Shown here piece after piece: positions 34,246 to 44,203 of a DNA stretch of 64,000 bases. A program made the translations under genes and the position numbers. Each line of letters starts with the position of its first letter. The first letter of the stretch is position 1. Location: the NCBI GenBank assembly GCA_947448025.1, contig CANFLV010000011.1, forward strand, positions 1 to 64,000, given 5' to 3'. The stretch is from Oxalobacteraceae bacterium. Its GTDB lineage: Bacteria; Pseudomonadota; Gammaproteobacteria; Burkholderiales; Burkholderiaceae_D. Under the pieces are notes generated by a model. That model did not search any database. It was not told the origin of the DNA and saw only the letters and a list, made by a program, of their open reading frames with translations.

Positions 34246-37164
34246 ATGCATTCAGCACAAGAAATTTCAGCGAAGTCACCGTCAGAATTTACGCCAGGTG
34301 CGGCCCATTCAGGCGCCAGCGTTTCGGGCGCTGCGGTCGCGTCGAGCTATGCGGATTACAAGATCATCCGTCGCAACGGTTCCGTCGTTGGATTTGAGCC
34401 ATCGAAAATTTCGATCGCCGTCACCAAGGCCTTCCTCGCCGTCAATGGTGGTCAGGGTGCCGCATCGGCGCGTGTGCGTGAACTCGTCGAGCAATTGACT
34501 GCCAGTGTCGTCAACGCGCTCGTGCGTCGCCAGCCAGCAGGCGGCACCTTCCACATTGAAGATATCCAGGATCAGGTCGAGCTGTCGCTGATGCGTTCGG
34601 GCGAGCATGATGTCGCGCGCGCTTACGTGCTGTATCGCGCCAAGCGCATGGAAGAGCGCGCCGTGCAAAAAGCCTCACAGCCAGCCAGCGATGCGCCACA
34701 ATTGCATGTCGTTGAAAATGGTCAGCGTCGTCCGCTCGACCTGCAGCAGGTACGTGACCTGATCGAGGCCGCCTGCATCGGTCTCGAAAAGCATGTCGAT
34801 GCTGATGCGATCATGGCTGAAACCTTGAAGAACCTGTACGACGGCGTGCCTGTCGAAGAATTGCACAAGTCCGCCATTCTTGCAGCGCGCGCGCTGATGG
34901 AAAAGGACCCGGCCTACAGCACCGTCACCGCCCGTCTGCTGATGCACACGATTCGCAAGGAAGTCTTCGGCCGTGAAGTCGCGCAAGCCGATGCGGCCCT
35001 GGCCTATGTCGATTACTTCCCTAAATATATCAAGAAGGGCATCGAAGCCGACCTGCTCGATTCGAAGCTGGCGCAGTTCGACCTGACCCGTCTGAGCGAA
35101 GCCATCGTGCCTGAGCGCGACCTGCAATTCGGCTACCTCGGCCTGCAAACTTTATATGACCGTTACTTCCTGCACATCCAGGACATTCGCATCGAAATGC
35201 CGCAAGCTTTCTACATGCGTGTGGCGATGGGCCTTTCGCTCAACGAGATCAATCGCGAAGCGCGCGCCATCGAATTTTATAACCTGATGTCGAGTTTCGA
35301 TTTCATGAGTTCGACGCCGACGCTGTTCAACTCCGGCACCCTGCGTTCACAATTATCGTCGTGCTATCTGACGACTGTCTCCGACGATCTCGAAGGCATC
35401 TTCGACGCGATCAAGGAAAACGCCTTGCTGGCGAAGTTCGCCGGCGGTCTCGGCAATGACTGGACGCCAGTGCGTTCGCTCGGCGCCCACATCAAGGGTA
35501 CCAACGGCAAGTCACAAGGCGTGGTGCCTTTCCTGAAAGTCGTCAATGACACCGCCGTCGCGGTAAACCAGGGCGGCAAGCGCAAGGGTGCAGTCTGCGC
35601 CTACCTCGAGACCTGGCACATGGACATCGAGGAATTTCTCGACCTGCGCAAGAACACCGGCGATGACCGCCGCCGTACGCACGACATGAATACCGCGAAC
35701 TGGATTCCCGACCTGTTCATGAAACGCGTCATGGAAAAAGGCGAGTGGACCCTGTTTTCGCCTAGCGATGCACCGGACCTGCACGATAAGGTCGGCCGTG
35801 CCTTCGAAGAAGCTTACACCGGCTACGAAGCCAAAGCCGCGCGCGGCGAACTGCGTAATTTCAAGAAACTGCATGCGCTGGATTTGTGGCGCAAGATGTT
35901 GTCGATGCTGTTTGAAACCGGCCATCCTTGGATCACCTTCAAAGACCCATGCAACATCCGCTCACCACAGCAGCACGTCGGCATGGTCCACAGCTCGAAC
36001 CTGTGCACAGAGATCACGCTCAATACCAACGAGTCTGAAATCGCCGTCTGCAATCTCGGTTCGGTCAATATGCCAGCGCACATGAAAGACGGCCAGCTCG
36101 ATCAGGTCAAGCTGCAAAAGACGATCCGTACTGCCATGCGCATGCTCGACAATGTGATCGACATCAATTACTACGCTGTTAAAAAAGCGCGTGACTCGAA
36201 CCTGCGTCATCGTCCGGTCGGTCTGGGCATCATGGGTTTCCAGGATTGCCTGCACATGATGCGTACACCTTATGCCTCGATGGACGCGGTCGAATTCGCC
36301 GATCGTTCGATGGAAGCGGTGTGCTACTACGCTTACTGGGCCTCGACCGAGCTGGCAGAAGAGCGCGGCCGTTACAGTTCCTATCGCGGTTCACTGTGGG
36401 ACCGTGGCATCCTGCCGCAAGATTCATTGAAGCTGCTGGGTGAAGAGCGCGGCGGCTACCTCGAAGCCGACTACAGCTCGACCATGGACTGGGATGCACT
36501 GCGCGGCCGCATCAAGGACTTCGGCATGCGCAATTCGAATTGCGTGGCGATTGCACCGACGGCGACGATTTCGAACATCATTGGCGTGTCGGCCTGTATC
36601 GAGCCGACTTACCAGAATCTGTACGTGAAGTCGAATTTGTCTGGTGAGTTCACCGAGATTAATGCCTATCTGGTGCGTGACCTGAAGGCCCGTGGCTTGT
36701 GGGATGAAGTGATGATCTCGGACCTGAAATATTTCGACGGCAGCCTGGCCAAGATCGACCGGATTCCAAATGATCTGCGGGCAATTTACGCCACGGCATT
36801 TGAAGTCGAACCCTCATGGCTGGTTGAAGCTGCATCGCGCCGCCAGAAGTGGATTGACCAGGCGCAGTCGCTCAATATTTACATGGCCGGCGCCTCAGGC
36901 AAGAAGCTCGACGAAACCTACAAGCTGGCCTGGTTGCGTGGCTTGAAGACGACTTACTACCTGCGTACGATCGGTGCGACGCATACTGAAAAATCGACGA
37001 CCAAAACCGGCGCCCTGAATGCGGTGGCGGTCGATGGTTCGGCCGGTGGCGGCTTTGCTTCGGCACCGGCGTCTGCGGCTGTCGCGGCAGACGATCTGGC
37101 TGGCCCGGCATGCATGATGCGTCCGGGTGATGCCGGCTTTGAAGAATGCGAAGCTTGCCAATAA
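34246..37164 (+). CDS. nrdA: Class Ia ribonucleoside-diphosphate reductase, alpha subunit
   Basis: NrdA reduces ribonucleotides to deoxyribonucleotides using the NrdB radical. An N-terminal ATP-cone (about residues 34-125, YKIIRRNGSVVGFEPSKI start) senses dATP/ATP. A second, more divergent cone-like region follows at about 143-235. The catalytic barrel has the cysteines in SQLSSCYLTT and NLCTEITLNTNESEIAVCNL. The C-terminal tail ends in ECEACQ, the redox pair that regenerates the active site. The 972-aa length fits the two-cone alpha subunits. The start chosen has GGAG five bases upstream. A frame 11 codons longer lacks this. Confidence 0.95.
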   Translation: MHSAQEISAKSPSEFTPGAAHSGASVSGAAVASSYADYKIIRRNGSVVGFEPSKISIAVTKAFLAVNGGQGAASARVRELVEQLTASVVNALVRRQPAGGTFHIEDIQDQVELSLMRSGEHDVARAYVLYRAKRMEERAVQKASQPASDAPQLHVVENGQRRPLDLQQVRDLIEAACIGLEKHVDADAIMAETLKNLYDGVPVEELHKSAILAARALMEKDPAYSTVTARLLMHTIRKEVFGREVAQADAALAYVDYFPKYIKKGIEADLLDSKLAQFDLTRLSEAIVPERDLQFGYLGLQTLYDRYFLHIQDIRIEMPQAFYMRVAMGLSLNEINREARAIEFYNLMSSFDFMSSTPTLFNSGTLRSQLSSCYLTTVSDDLEGIFDAIKENALLAKFAGGLGNDWTPVRSLGAHIKGTNGKSQGVVPFLKVVNDTAVAVNQGGKRKGAVCAYLETWHMDIEEFLDLRKNTGDDRRRTHDMNTANWIPDLFMKRVMEKGEWTLFSPSDAPDLHDKVGRAFEEAYTGYEAKAARGELRNFKKLHALDLWRKMLSMLFETGHPWITFKDPCNIRSPQQHVGMVHSSNLCTEITLNTNESEIAVCNLGSVNMPAHMKDGQLDQVKLQKTIRTAMRMLDNVIDINYYAVKKARDSNLRHRPVGLGIMGFQDCLHMMRTPYASMDAVEFADRSMEAVCYYAYWASTELAEERGRYSSYRGSLWDRGILPQDSLKLLGEERGGYLEADYSSTMDWDALRGRIKDFGMRNSNCVAIAPTATISNIIGVSACIEPTYQNLYVKSNLSGEFTEINAYLVRDLKARGLWDEVMISDLKYFDGSLAKIDRIPNDLRAIYATAFEVEPSWLVEAASRRQKWIDQAQSLNIYMAGASGKKLDETYKLAWLRGLKTTYYLRTIGATHTEKSTTKTGALNAVAVDGSAGGGFASAPASAAVAADDLAGPACMMRPGDAGFEECEACQ

Positions 37165-37325
37165 GCGAAGAAATAGTCGCGCTGCAATGTGTAATTCACG
37201 CGACATCAATACACTGATCCGGACAGTAGCTGCAGCGATGCCGCAGCTGCACGGATCACCGTCAGCGCCAATTGCGCGCAACGGCTAAAATCGACCATCT
37301 GATTTAAATTATGAAGGAAGCTACC

Positions 37326-38513
37326 ATGTTGAGTTGGGACGAAGAAATCAAGCCGGCGACAGCGCCCGCACCACAGCTTAGCCCTGAGTTGAAGCTTGCT
37401 CCAGTGGCTGCGCGCGCAACGCATAACAGTGTGCAAAACGACGCCACATTCAATCCAACGTTTGTAGCCAAGCCTACTGCGGCTGCGACCGAAGGTGAGC
37501 GCGTGAATGCCGCTGACAAGCGCATCATCAATGGCAAGACGGACGTGAACCAGCTCGTGCCGTTCAAGTACAAATGGGCCTGGGACAAATACCTGGCCGG
37601 CTGCGCAAATCACTGGATGCCACAAGAGATCAACATGCAGCGCGACATCGAGCTGTGGAAAAATCCGAATGGTCTGACTGACGATGAGCGTCGTCTCGTT
37701 ACGCGTAACCTCGGCTTCTTCGTGACAGCGGATTCACTGGCGGCAAATAACATCGTGCTTGGCACGTATCGTCACATCACTGCGCCGGAGTGCCGCCAGT
37801 ATTTGCTGCGCCAGGCATTTGAAGAAGCGATTCATACGCATGCTTATCAATACATCGTTGAATCGCTCGGCCTTGATGAAAGCGAAATTTTCAATGCGTA
37901 TAACGAAGTAGAATCAATCCGCGACAAGGATAACTTCCTAATCCCGTTCATCAATGTGCTTACCGATCCTGCATTCAAGACCGGCACACAGGAGACCGAC
38001 CAGGCTTTGCTGAAGTCGCTGATCGTGTTCGCCTGCCTGATGGAAGGTCTGTTTTTCTATGTCGGTTTCACGCAGATTCTTGCGCTCGGCCGCCAGAACA
38101 AGATGATGGGCGCAGCAGAGCAGTATCAATATATTTTGCGTGACGAATCGATGCACTGCAATTTCGGAATCGATCTGATCAACACGATCAAGCTGGAGAA
38201 TCCGCAGCTGTGGACTGCTGAATTCCGCGATGAGATTAAAGCGTTGTTTTTAAGCGCGGTAGAGTTGGAATATCGCTACGCAGAGGATACAATGCCGCGT
38301 GGAGTGCTCGGATTAAATGCTCCAATGTTCAAAGGCTACTTACGCTTCATCGCGAATCGCCGCGCACAGCAAATCGGTCTCGATCCGATGTTCGCGCAGG
38401 AAGAAAACCCCTTCCCGTGGATGAGCGAAATGATCGACCTGAAAAAAGAGCGCAACTTTTTTGAAACTCGAGTGATCGAATATCAAACTGGCGGTGCACT
38501 GAATTGGGAGTGA
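37326..38513 (+). CDS. nrdB: Class Ia ribonucleoside-diphosphate reductase, beta subunit
   Basis: NrdB holds the di-iron centre and tyrosyl radical needed by NrdA. The metal ligands and radical site are visible: [13 protein letters not shown], where the first Tyr aligns with the E. coli radical Tyr122, then [15 protein letters not shown] and [15 protein letters not shown]. The first 70 or so residues are a low-complexity extension ([19 protein letters not shown]) not seen in E. coli NrdB. The start is the ATG preceded by AAGGAAG, five codons after an earlier ATG. It follows nrdA by about 160 bp. The product is 395 aa. Confidence 0.95.
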   Translation: MLSWDEEIKPATAPAPQLSPELKLAPVAARATHNSVQNDATFNPTFVAKPTAAATEGERVNAADKRIINGKTDVNQLVPFKYKWAWDKYLAGCANHWMPQEINMQRDIELWKNPNGLTDDERRLVTRNLGFFVTADSLAANNIVLGTYRHITAPECRQYLLRQAFEEAIHTHAYQYIVESLGLDESEIFNAYNEVESIRDKDNFLIPFINVLTDPAFKTGTQETDQALLKSLIVFACLMEGLFFYVGFTQILALGRQNKMMGAAEQYQYILRDESMHCNFGIDLINTIKLENPQLWTAEFRDEIKALFLSAVELEYRYAEDTMPRGVLGLNAPMFKGYLRFIANRRAQQIGLDPMFAQEENPFPWMSEMIDLKKERNFFETRVIEYQTGGALNWE

Positions 38514-39163
38514 GTAGGAACTGAGCAGGCACTGCGTCCGACCGATCAAAGCATTGAGTACGACATGAGCAAAGCTAACTCATATCGAGCAAACAGACCT
38601 CACCGCGCATCGATGTTGATGCCGGTGAGAGAGTCAGACGCAGTGACGCACAGCAGTCGAAAAAATAGAAATTAAAACGACTGCAAAAACGGAAAGCGAT
38701 TACCAAATTTGATGGACAGTAGACGACTGATACGATCCTATCTGATAGCGCCGCTGCACCTGACCATGTCGGGTAAGGCGGCGTTTTCTTTGAAAGAACG
38801 CTTGTCTATTCTGAAATAGTATTCCCGCGCTGGCGTAATCGCCGGCGTTTTTTTTGGCTGACGTCGTTTGAACGGCCGACAGTAAGCACGGAGCGCGGCC
38901 CTGAGTGTGCCCGCCTGCCACTGTCGCCAGTGCTGCTGCAAGGCCCTTGCACGGGTGCAGTCGCTGCGATAGTACGTCCTGCCAAAATATGGCTGAAGCG
39001 CTGCATAGGTGAGGGGATGCAGCAGTTCAGCTGGTGCCGAATTCATTAGCGCAAGCAAAAGTATGCTTGCTCCGATGAATAATCCGCAGAGTTCATCGCG
39101 ATGGATGCTGCGGGTTTCAACTTAAGAAGCATGATTTTTTCCATCACGTGAAGGAGAAACAAA
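38514..39163. other. Intergenic region between nrdB and the H1-like gene
   Basis: This 650-bp region holds a hairpin at 38599-38629 (CTCACC...GGTGAG with an inner GCATC/GATGC pair). That hairpin could end the nrdAB transcript but has no T-run. It also holds a weak minus-strand open frame, listed separately, and the ribosome site AAGGAG for the H1-like gene at the right end. The base composition of the first 200 bp is more A-rich than its neighbours. Confidence 0.4.
38738..39046 (-). CDS. Hypothetical protein, uncertain
   Basis: This open frame of 102 codons from ATG (or four codons more from TTG) encodes a basic product rich in Arg, Gln and Ala: MNSAPAELLHPLTYAALQPY, then RARALQQHWRQWQAGTLRAA and a KRRQPKK stretch. 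It has no signal peptide, membrane helix or family motif that I recognise, and no good ribosome site. It occupies an otherwise empty gap and is neither contradicted nor supported by its neighbours. It may be a chance frame. Confidence 0.25.
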   Translation of the reverse strand: MNSAPAELLHPLTYAALQPYFGRTYYRSDCTRARALQQHWRQWQAGTLRAALRAYCRPFKRRQPKKTPAITPAREYYFRIDKRSFKENAALPDMVRCSGAIR

Positions 39164-39907
39164 ATGGCAACAGCCGCAAAGAAACCGGCAGCGAAACCTG
39201 CTGCAAAAAAAGCCGCTCCTGCAAAGAAAGCAGCTGCACCAAAGAAAGTCGCCGCGCCTAAGAAAGCTGCAGTGAAAGCACCGGTAGCCAAGAAGGCCGC
39301 CGCTCCTGCAAAGAAAGCCGCTGCGCCTAAAAAAGCAGCAGCCAAGCCGGTAGCAAAGAAAGCCGTTGCAAAGAAGGTCGTCGCTAAAAAAGCGGCAGCG
39401 CCTAAAAAAGCAGCAGCCAAGCCAGTAGCGAAGAAAGCCGTTGCCAAGAAGGTCGTCGCTAAGAAGGTCGTCGCCAAGAAAGCGGCAGCGCCTAAAAAAG
39501 CAGCAGCCAAGCCGGTAGCAAAGAAAGCCGTTGCCAAGAAGGTCGTCGCCAAGAAAGTGGCAGCGCCTAAAAAAGCAGCAGCCAAGCCGGCAGCAAAGAA
39601 AGCCGTCGAGAAGAAAGTTGTAGCCAAGCCAGCAGCAAAAAAAGCAGCGTCTAAAAAAGTCGCCGCCAAGTCTGACACTAAAAAAGCTGCGCCTAAGGCC
39701 GCTCCAAAAGCTGCAACTAAAGCTGCAACTAAAGCCGCACCAAAGGCTGCTCCTAAAGCCGCTGCCAAGCCAGTCGAGGCAAAAGCTGCGCCTAAGAAGG
39801 CTGCAGCCAAGAAGCCGGCTGCCAAGCCAGCTGAAGCTGCACCAGCAGTGAAGACAGTCCTGAATCCGGCAGCAGCATGGCCGTTCCCGACTGGCACGCG
39901 CCCGTAA
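39164..39907 (+). CDS. Histone H1-like Ala/Lys/Pro-rich repeat protein (AlgP/BpH1-like)
   Basis: The whole 247-aa product is built from KKAAAPKKAAAKPVAKK-type repeats, with lysine, alanine, proline and valine making up nearly everything. Only the last 20 residues differ (VLNPAAAWPFPTGTRP). This composition matches bacterial H1-like proteins such as AlgP of Pseudomonas and BpH1 of Bordetella, which bind DNA and influence chromatin structure and expression. AAGGAG lies eight bases before the ATG, and a strong terminator follows. Internal DNA repeats (listed separately) suggest that repeat number can vary. The exact targets are unknown. It is a companion to the SWIB/H1-like gene near 27 kb. Confidence 0.85.
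   Translation: MATAAKKPAAKPAAKKAAPAKKAAAPKKVAAPKKAAVKAPVAKKAAAPAKKAAAPKKAAAKPVAKKAVAKKVVAKKAAAPKKAAAKPVAKKAVAKKVVAKKVVAKKAAAPKKAAAKPVAKKAVAKKVVAKKVAAPKKAAAKPAAKKAVEKKVVAKPAAKKAASKKVAAKSDTKKAAPKAAPKAATKAATKAAPKAAPKAAAKPVEAKAAPKKAAAKKPAAKPAEAAPAVKTVLNPAAAWPFPTGTRP
39326..39609 (+). repeat. In-frame tandem repeats of 75/90/75 bp inside the H1-like gene
   Basis: The block beginning CCTAAAAAAGCAGCAGCCAA recurs at 39326, 39401, 39491 and 39566. That gives units of 25, 30 and 25 codons plus a partial fourth. The 90-bp unit contains one extra KKVVA pentapeptide. All spacings are multiples of 15 bp, so gain or loss of units keeps the reading frame. Confidence 0.9.
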
Positions 39908-39950
39908 TATCCAGGTTCGCTTGGAAGCCTGAGTAAGTTCAGGCACAATT

Positions 39951-39987
39951 CCCGCTGAAAGACTGCATGTCGTTCAGCGGGTTTTTT
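39951..39987 (+). terminator. Intrinsic terminator after the H1-like gene
   Basis: The 9-bp perfect stem CCCGCTGAA/TTCAGCGGG (39951-39959 with 39973-39981) has a 13-base loop and is followed by six T residues. It lies just ahead of the yggT ribosome site, so yggT should have its own promoter or rely on readthrough. Confidence 0.93.
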
Positions 39988-40002
39988 ATTGGAGAATGCA
40001 CG

Positions 40003-40545
40003 GTGTTTTACAATATTGTTTTCATGATCGTTGATACCGTCGCAAGCGTGCTGGCCGGCGCCTTGCTGTTGCGCTTCTGGATGCAGGTCGTGCGTGTTCG
40101 GCCGCTGGCTTCATTGGCGCAGTTTGTTTTCCAGCTCACTGACTGGCTCGTGCGGCCATTGCGACGGCTACTGCCGGGCATGGGCGGTTATGATTGGGCC
40201 AGCATGATCGGCGCCTTGCTGGTCGCGGTGCTGGCGACCCTCATTGAAGTTGCGCTGAGCGGGCAGCTGAACGCGCAGGCAATCGTCTTCCTGTCGATGC
40301 TGCGTTTGATCACCTGGGTCTTCTATGGCCTCACGGGCTTGCTGCTGCTCGGCGCTGTGTTCAGCTGGATCAATCCGCAGGCACCGATGGCGCCCTTCAT
40401 CCAGGCCTTGAATGAGCCGATACTGCGGCCGATCCGGCGCGTGATCCCCATGATAGGCAATATCGATTTATCGCCGCTGGTGGCCTTTGTGCTGCTGCGG
40501 ATTGCCTTGCAGCTCGTGAGCTCGGCGTTCGCCTTGCTGGCATGA
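40003..40545 (+). CDS. YggT-family membrane protein
   Basis: This 180-aa protein has two tandem YggT repeats, each with two membrane helices, for example IVDTVASVLAGALLLRFWMQ followed by LTDWLVRPLRRLLPG, and FSWINPQAPMAPFIQALNEP followed by ILRPIRRVIP. The LxPxRRxxP ends of both repeats are diagnostic. The family is linked to osmotic or potassium tolerance and cell division, but the mechanism is unclear. I placed the start at GTG, which has GGAG eight bases upstream. The longer open frame begins inside the preceding terminator hairpin. Its stop overlaps the DUF167 start by 4 bp. Confidence 0.88.
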   Translation: MFYNIVFMIVDTVASVLAGALLLRFWMQVVRVRPLASLAQFVFQLTDWLVRPLRRLLPGMGGYDWASMIGALLVAVLATLIEVALSGQLNAQAIVFLSMLRLITWVFYGLTGLLLLGAVFSWINPQAPMAPFIQALNEPILRPIRRVIPMIGNIDLSPLVAFVLLRIALQLVSSAFALLA

Positions 40546-40850
40546 GTCGCCCCTGGTGTTCGGAGATTGCCGGCGGCGTCCGTTTGGCCGTGCAGCTCAT
40601 GCCTAATGCGAAGAAGACGGAAGTTGTTGGCCTGCTTGACGACATGCTGAAGATACGTCTGCATGCGGCGCCAGTTGAGGGTAAGGCGAATGATGCGCTG
40701 ATACGCTTTCTTGCGGAGCAATTAGGCGTGGCGCGCAGCACGGTAGTCATTACGCATGGCCATCAGAATAAGCGCAAGATCGTCGAGATCCAGTCACAGC
40801 GCGTGAGTCTTGAATCGCTGGCTGCGGCACTGCTGCCAGCGGCACTCTAA
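40542..40850 (+). CDS. DUF167 (YggU-like) family protein
   Basis: This small 102-aa protein has the DUF167 fold signature: VQLMPNAKKTEVVGLLDDML, LKIRLHAAPVEGKANDALIR, and LGVARSTVVITHGHQNKRKI. The A-P-V-E-G-K-A-N block is the most conserved part of the family. Its function is unknown. In proteobacteria it is often encoded directly after yggT, as here with a 4-bp ATGA overlap. Confidence 0.9.
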   Translation: MSRPWCSEIAGGVRLAVQLMPNAKKTEVVGLLDDMLKIRLHAAPVEGKANDALIRFLAEQLGVARSTVVITHGHQNKRKIVEIQSQRVSLESLAAALLPAAL

Positions 40851-40858
40851 AATGCGTT

Positions 40859-41875
40859 TTAGGGATAGAACAGATAAACGCGAAAGCCGGATGGTTTTGG
40901 CTGGCGCACTTCAAAGACCAGTTTGACGGCTTGTTCGGTATTGGCGGCGAAGCCCTTTGCCGCATCTTTAGGCTGCGGTAAATACTCCGTAGCGGTAAAG
41001 ACCCGTCGCACGATCACTTTTTCATTCACGTCATTGAGGCTGAGTTCAATATTCGGCCAGGCTTGCGTGACGCTACTACGATTGCGTAACAGCGTGGTCA
41101 GCACCAAAGACTCTTTGAGCACGGTCGACTGCTGCAATTCTGTGGCTTCGATGGCGATCGCGTCGATCTGCGCCAACAATTCCAGCTTGCAGCCGACAGT
41201 GGCGCAAATGCGCTGCAGATAAGGCTGACTTTGCGGTATATACGCCGCGATGGTATTGCGGAAGCTATAGGTCGCCTGTCCCAACAGCGTGAAAAATAGC
41301 AGCACACAGCCCAGCCACAGAGCGATGTACAAGGCCTTGTCACGTCGCTCGGTGCGACGCGCGCGGGTGACGAAGCTGGGTTCTTCGATCTCGTGAGGGA
41401 CTTCTACTTCCTTCGCTTTCTGGATCGCTTCCGTCTTTCTTGCGGCGACGAGCGGCAGAAGATAGGCATCCGGAAAAGGTGCGGGTAAGGGGGGGGATTC
41501 AGCTTCGGGTATGGCGGGGGCGACAGCGGGCGCATCCGCTACTTCCGCCATTTCAATTTCCGCATCAGGAAGCTCGGTCGCTACAGGCGCCGACGCTTCA
41601 GAATGCACATGCGGACCATCTGCGACAGGCTCTGCGGGTGCTGCCGCAAAATTCTCAGGATCGGCATCAGCGCTGTCGGCGAATGCGACAGTGGCTTCGG
41701 TAACAAGCTCAGACTGCGGCGGCGAAGTCGTCGCCGCAGCCGGGAGCAAATATGCGCTGCCATCGAAAACGACATTGCATGCACCGCACCGGACCAGGCC
41801 GGCGCGTAATTTCAGCTGGTCACTCGCAACACGGAACGTCGTCTGGCAAGACGGGCACTGGGTCGTGAGTACCAT
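40859..41875 (-). CDS. Zinc-ribbon DUF3426 membrane protein
   Basis: This 338-aa protein opens with an MJ0042-type zinc ribbon: CPSC (Cys7, Cys10) and CGAC (Cys30, Cys33). An acidic, Ala/Pro-rich linker spans residues about 45-150. One membrane helix follows (ALYIALWLGCVLLFFTLLG, about 195-215), then the C-terminal DUF3426 domain (LRNRSSVTQAWPNIELSLND). The domain order is characteristic of beta- and gammaproteobacterial proteins of unknown function. It begins two bases after the prmA stop, so it is the last gene of the accB-accC-prmA transcript. Confidence 0.85.
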   Translation of the reverse strand: MVLTTQCPSCQTTFRVASDQLKLRAGLVRCGACNVVFDGSAYLLPAAATTSPPQSELVTEATVAFADSADADPENFAAAPAEPVADGPHVHSEASAPVATELPDAEIEMAEVADAPAVAPAIPEAESPPLPAPFPDAYLLPLVAARKTEAIQKAKEVEVPHEIEEPSFVTRARRTERRDKALYIALWLGCVLLFFTLLGQATYSFRNTIAAYIPQSQPYLQRICATVGCKLELLAQIDAIAIEATELQQSTVLKESLVLTTLLRNRSSVTQAWPNIELSLNDVNEKVIVRRVFTATEYLPQPKDAAKGFAANTEQAVKLVFEVRQPKPSGFRVYLFYP

Positions 41876-41877
41876 TG

Positions 41878-42798
41878 TCAGGGCTTGCCGGAATCCAGTC
41901 GGCCGGCCAGGGCTACCCAGCCGTCACGCTCGGCCCAGACGGTGAGCGCGATGAAAGGGGCGTAGGCGGCGATGACTTCATCGGCCTGACGCGCCAACAC
42001 GCCTGACAAAACCAGTGCACCGCCTGCGGCAATCCGGTTCGACAGCATCGGCGCCATCAGCTTCAAGGGGCTCGAGAGGATATTGGCTACGACAATATCG
42101 AAATGTTCTGGGCCTGTGCTCTCGACGTAATCGTTGGGCAGGAAGTAGTCAATATCGCACTGATTACGGCTGCTGTTGTAATTGGCCGACTCGATGGCTT
42201 GCGGATCGATGTCGATGCCGACCACTGCAGCGGCGCCCAATTTTTTGGCGACCATGGCCAGGATGCCCGAGCCGCAGCCATAATCGAGCACCGATAAATC
42301 GCGCGGTGCATGCACTTCCAGCCATTCCATGCACAGGCGCGTGGTGGCATGGCTCCCGGTACCGAATGCCAGTCCCGGATCGAGTTCGAGTACCAGCGCG
42401 GTCGGGTCCGGCGCATCGTGCCAGCTCGGCACGACCCAGATGTTCTTGCCGATGTGGATAGGCTCAAACTGCGACTGCGTCAGGCGTACCCAATCCTGCT
42501 CGGCGACCGGGCGCAAGGTGTAAGTCAGGGTCGCGGCATCGATTTCGCACAGCTTTGCGGCCGCGTCGACGAGCGCCGGATGGTCCGCATCTTCTGGGGT
42601 GAGTGCGACCACGCGGGAATGCTCCCAGGCGGCTTCTTCCGGCTCCATGCCGGGTTCGCCAAACAGCGGGCGTTCGGCGTCGGTGCCTTCGTCGGCGTCT
42701 TCCACTGAAACCGACAAGGCGCCGACTTCCATCAGTGCTTCGGACAGGTTCTCTGCGTGGGCGCGTGCTACTTCAATGACGATTTCTGTCCAGCTCAT
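41878..42798 (-). CDS. prmA: Ribosomal protein L11 methyltransferase
   Basis: PrmA trimethylates lysines of L11 using S-adenosylmethionine. The N-terminal L11-recognition domain ([20 protein letters not shown] start) leads into a Rossmann methyltransferase domain. Motif I is [20 protein letters not shown], the AdoMet acidic residue is in [17 protein letters not shown], and [17 protein letters not shown] is the N-x-L/P-like motif. It also has the PrmA segment [21 protein letters not shown]. The 306-aa length is usual. Its place directly after accC is conserved in proteobacteria. Confidence 0.95.
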   Translation of the reverse strand: MSWTEIVIEVARAHAENLSEALMEVGALSVSVEDADEGTDAERPLFGEPGMEPEEAAWEHSRVVALTPEDADHPALVDAAAKLCEIDAATLTYTLRPVAEQDWVRLTQSQFEPIHIGKNIWVVPSWHDAPDPTALVLELDPGLAFGTGSHATTRLCMEWLEVHAPRDLSVLDYGCGSGILAMVAKKLGAAAVVGIDIDPQAIESANYNSSRNQCDIDYFLPNDYVESTGPEHFDIVVANILSSPLKLMAPMLSNRIAAGGALVLSGVLARQADEVIAAYAPFIALTVWAERDGWVALAGRLDSGKP

Positions 42799-42820
42799 CG
42801 GTTAAACCACTCTCTTATGC

Positions 42821-44203
42821 TTACTTCTTGACTGTCTTTTTCGAATCTTTTGGCAGGTCTGGTTTATTGGCCAGCTTCTGCTCTAGATAATGGATGTTCG
42901 TGCCGCCTTCAATGAAGCGCGCATCGACCATTAATTCACGGTGCAGCGGAATGTTCGTCTGGATGCCCTCAACGACCATTTCCGACAGCGCGATCTGCAT
43001 GCGCTTGATGGCTTGTTCGCGCGTGGCGCCGTAGGAAATCACCTTGCCGACCATCGAGTCGTAATGCGGCGGTACGTAGTAGCCGGCATAGGCATGCGAA
43101 TCGACGCGAATGCCCGGGCCGCCCGGCACATGCCAGGAAACGATGCGCCCTGGCGATGGCGTGAACTTGAACGGATCTTCGGCATTGATGCGGCATTCAA
43201 TCGCATGCCCTTTCAATTCGATGTCGCGCTGGCGGAAACGCAGCTTTTCGCCGGCGGCGATGCGGATCTGCTCCTGCACGATGTCGATCCCTGTGATCAT
43301 TTCCGTGACCGGATGTTCCACCTGGACGCGGGTATTCATTTCAATGAAGTAGAACTCGCCGTTTTCATACAGGAACTCAAATGTACCGGCGCCGCGGTAA
43401 CCCATCTTGCGGCAGGCTTCGGCGCAGCGGTCACCGATGCGCTCGATGATCTTGCGCGGAATACCGACCGCTGGCGCTTCCTCGATGACTTTCTGGTGAC
43501 GCCGCTGCATTGAGCAGTCGCGCTCGCCGAGCCAGATCGCATTCTTGAATTCATCGGCGAGGATCTGGATTTCCACGTGACGCGGATTTTCCAGGTACTT
43601 CTCCATATAGACTTCCGGATTGCCGAAGGCCGAGCCGGCTTCCGTTTTGGTCATGGTGACCGCATTGAGTAGTGCCGCCTCGGTGTGTACCACGCGCATG
43701 CCGCGTCCGCCGCCGCCGCCGGCTGCCTTGATGATGACTGGATAACCGACCTTGCGCGCTATGCGGATGATTTCCTTGCTATCGTCAGGCAGTGCGCCTT
43801 CCGAGCCGGGTACGCAGGGTACGCCAGCCCGGATCATGGCTTGCTTGGCCGAGACCTTGTCACCCATCAGGCGGATCGATTCTGAACGCGGGCCAATGAA
43901 GACAAAGCCGGACTGCTCGACGCGCTCGGCGAAGTCGGCGTTCTCGGACAGGAAGCCATAACCCGGATGGATTGCCTGCGCGTCCGTGACTTCGGCGGCG
44001 CTGATAATGGCTGGCATATTCAGGTAGCTCAGAGCCGAGGCTGCGGGACCAATACATACGGATTCATCGGCGAGCTTGACGTATTTGGCGTCACTGTCGG
44101 CTTCGGAATGGACGACGACAGTTTTGATACCCATTTCACGGCAGGCGCGCTGGATACGCAGCGCGATTTCACCACGATTGGCAATTAGGATTTTTTCGAA
44201 CAT
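42821..44203 (-). CDS. accC: Acetyl-CoA carboxylase, biotin carboxylase subunit
   Basis: AccC carboxylates the biotin carried by AccB, the first step of fatty-acid synthesis. It is an ATP-grasp enzyme with the N-terminal pre-ATP-grasp [20 protein letters not shown]. It has the glycine-rich ATP loop [14 protein letters not shown] (about residues 159-172) and the catalytic segment [22 protein letters not shown]-terminal cap includes ECRINAEDP. At 460 aa it is slightly longer than E. coli AccC owing to a lysine-rich tail. It lies 88 bp downstream of accB. Confidence 0.97.
   Translation of the reverse strand: MFEKILIANRGEIALRIQRACREMGIKTVVVHSEADSDAKYVKLADESVCIGPAASALSYLNMPAIISAAEVTDAQAIHPGYGFLSENADFAERVEQSGFVFIGPRSESIRLMGDKVSAKQAMIRAGVPCVPGSEGALPDDSKEIIRIARKVGYPVIIKAAGGGGGRGMRVVHTEAALLNAVTMTKTEAGSAFGNPEVYMEKYLENPRHVEIQILADEFKNAIWLGERDCSMQRRHQKVIEEAPAVGIPRKIIERIGDRCAEACRKMGYRGAGTFEFLYENGEFYFIEMNTRVQVEHPVTEMITGIDIVQEQIRIAAGEKLRFRQRDIELKGHAIECRINAEDPFKFTPSPGRIVSWHVPGGPGIRVDSHAYAGYYVPPHYDSMVGKVISYGATREQAIKRMQIALSEMVVEGIQTNIPLHRELMVDARFIEGGTNIHYLEQKLANKPDLPKDSKKTVKK

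Noticed and set aside
39326-39609. Possible CRISPR array
   Set aside because: The repeats are 75-90 bp, contiguous, in frame and protein-coding, with no unique spacers.
39046-39948. Gly/Ala/Phe-rich and Cys-rich frames antisense to the H1-like gene
   Set aside because: Their repetitive composition is the mirror of the lysine/alanine codon repeats. The plus-strand gene has a ribosome site and a terminator.
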